From Cryptomeria japonica (taxonomy: Eukaryota > Streptophyta > Pinopsida > Cupressales > Cupressaceae), in contig NC_081412.1 in the NCBI RefSeq assembly GCF_030272615.1, positions 549,474,488 to 549,538,487 on the forward strand: a stretch of 64,000 nucleotides of DNA. Reading direction: 5' to 3'. Numbering within the stretch: position 1 is the first letter of the stretch; each line of letters begins with the position of its first letter. A program made the position numbers and the translations under genes. The notes below the pieces were generated by a model, which had not been told where the DNA came from, searched no databases, and saw only the letters and a program-made list of their open reading frames with translations. Shown here piece by piece: positions 63,994 through 64,000 of this stretch.

Positions 63994-64000
63994 TTTGGAC

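Noticed and set aside
1-64000. tRNA, rRNA or other non-coding RNA genes
   Set aside because: No cloverleaf or rRNA core was recognised by eye. A tRNAscan/Infernal run would be needed to exclude weak cases.

Overview
This 64 kb window is plant nuclear DNA, most likely from a gymnosperm (conifer). That placement is an inference from one nuclear plastid-protein gene with a 5.8 kb first intron, very dense nested LTR retrotransposons, and little else; no marker in the window fixes the species. Only one host gene is well supported: a five-exon gene at 27209-35423 (+) whose predicted 506-residue product matches the pTAC16 family, a chloroplast-targeted Rossmann-fold protein of the plastid nucleoid/thylakoid fraction.

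Left arm (1-17.9 kb): a decayed Ty1/copia element is split in its gag by a complete 3.05 kb LTR element (152-3196). The insertion is flanked by a perfect 5-bp duplication, and the inserted element's only gene is an intact 323-residue coiled-coil protein. Then come a solo LTR (7738-8849), a long decayed ORF of unknown family (8850-12018), a second copia integrase fragment (12905-13926), a long LTR-like block (about 13957-16110) and an antisense Ty3/gypsy integrase fragment (16160-17480).

Centre (17.9-36 kb): a Ty3/gypsy element with LTRs (17936-26582, 'copy A') carries gag and a protease-like region but no reverse transcriptase or integrase. It ends about 630 bp before the pTAC16 start codon. 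Intron 1 of pTAC16 holds an antisense, internally deleted chromovirus (27867-31138) and a fold-back element with TA ends (31435-31691). A 251-bp tandem duplication lies just after the gene.

Right arm (36-64 kb): sparse intergenic DNA, a solo LTR (39699-41370), a second fold-back copy (42108-42261), and a gag-only copia element (43999-47104). Beyond these is a three-level nest. Gypsy element C (47105-62477, minus) contains a copia-type solo LTR (51362-60559, TSD ggaat), which contains young gypsy element B (52097-59862, minus, TSD tcaac). B is related to copy A and has the same gag-plus-protease-only layout. The window ends in a further copia 5' LTR (62478-63979) with its primer-binding site.

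The strongest non-standard signals are: the coiled-coil-only LTR element; repeated absence of pol from otherwise well-formed LTR elements; a short GC-rich hairpin found about a dozen times in gypsy LTRs and leaders, with paired changes and one apparent inversion of its core between fixed flanks; and two short boxes shared at the 3' ends of otherwise different copia LTRs.
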